Of a DNA stretch of 64,000 nt, positions 63,569 through 64,000 are shown piece after piece (the stretch's first letter is position 1; every line of letters begins with the position of its first letter). Source of the DNA: Oreohelix idahoensis. Taxonomy: Eukaryota; Mollusca; Gastropoda; Stylommatophora; Oreohelicidae. A program made the translations under genes and the position numbers. The stretch lies in the NCBI GenBank assembly GCA_024509875.1, contig JAMPIV010019064.1, forward strand, positions 1-64,000, in the 5' to 3' direction. The notes below the pieces were generated by a model. That model did not search any database. It was not told the origin of the DNA and saw only the letters and a list, made by a program, of their open reading frames with translations.

Positions 63569-64000
63569 CTGATATAAAAGGCAGCTAACGTTAGGTTTTG
63601 AATGGAGCTGGCAAGCGCATCATGTAAATGAACTGCTAAAGAAACCACACTGCAAAAGAACAAGTTTTTTGTTATGACTTCCTGCAAGGACCCAGCCAAC
63701 TGTTAGTGAGTCACACACTGAAACAAATGTACGTTCAAGACTGGGTTGTGTGAGAGTTTATGTCTCTGTCTCATATGTCCCTCAGCATGATGAGAAGTGA
63801 CAACTGATGATGAGAAGTAACAACTGATGGTGTGAAGTGACAACTGATGATGAGTAAATAAATATTAGACAAACATAAAGGTATGTTTTCAGGCATTCGT
63901 AAGTGATGCGTGATGCCATATGGTGATGAATGGTATCCGCATGTCTGGTTTTGTGTAGTGTGTAGATGATGTACAGTCAAACAATGTTCATACACAATAA
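63569..64000. other. No recognised gene; short tandem repeat
   Basis: Contains a short imperfect tandem repeat (GATGAGAAGTGACAACT, three to four units) at about 63788-63855. Otherwise nothing assignable. Confidence 0.5.

Overview
The window is animal genomic DNA in which essentially all coding sequence I can recognise belongs to transposable elements. I found no rRNA, tRNA or CRISPR locus and no convincing complete host gene. The mix of LTR retrotransposons, several LINE lineages, tRNA-derived SINEs, a Tc1-like and a mariner-like transposon, GATA/GACA microsatellite and coding-length minisatellites fits an invertebrate. I infer a lophotrochozoan, most likely a mollusc, from the style of the LINE and SINE families (moderate to low confidence).

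The dominant content is five LTR retrotransposons, named E1 to E5 here, plus two solo LTRs (S1, S2). E1 (2017-9441, minus strand), E2 (33584-39082, plus), E3 (41153-57123, plus) and E4 (47854-55697, plus) are Ty3/gypsy-like by protein sequence, but integrase lies upstream of reverse transcriptase (Gag, protease, integrase, RT, RNase H). That order is normal for Ty1/copia and is known within Ty3/gypsy for Gmr1-type elements. E5 (18075-27022, plus) has 2.75-kb LTRs and encodes only Gag and an aspartic protease-like domain plus an unknown tail, so it looks non-autonomous. Boundaries rest on direct sequence evidence: TG...CA LTR ends and 5-bp target duplications for E1 (TCTAC), E3 (CTGTC), E4 (AACAT), E5 (GCGAT), S1 (ATGAC) and S2 (GGCAT). 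E2 has both LTRs truncated, but it keeps a perfect 18-nt tRNA-Pro primer site.

Layout. 1-2011: mariner remnant and one possible signal-peptide exon. 2017-9441: E1. 9590-10966: SINE pieces and a 33-bp minisatellite split by solo LTR S1. 11162-11836: GATA/GACA microsatellite. 12015-12084: possible small host exon. 12883-13155: LINE end. 13476-15353: solo LTR S2, same family as E2. 15753-17560: 25-bp minisatellites, SINE and LINE pieces. 17668-27022: a SINE and then E5, both inside one LINE. 29180-30530: Tc1-like transposon. 30690-33580: LINE, SINE, an inverted dispersed repeat and hAT-like repeats. 33584-39082: E2. 39095-58060: a LINE whose 3-prime tandem-repeat tail was split by E3, which was in turn split by E4. 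58255-62080: LINE remnants with RNase H domains. 62081-64000: mostly unassigned, with one possible terminal host exon.

The nesting gives an insertion order: LINE, then E3, then E4; and LINE, then SINE and E5. E1, E2 and E5 form one Gag lineage and E3 and E4 another. Many reading-frame breaks are single-base losses in homopolymers, and the two E4 LTRs differ mainly by indels although E4 must be younger than E3. Residual assembly error is therefore a real possibility for some apparent pseudogenisation.
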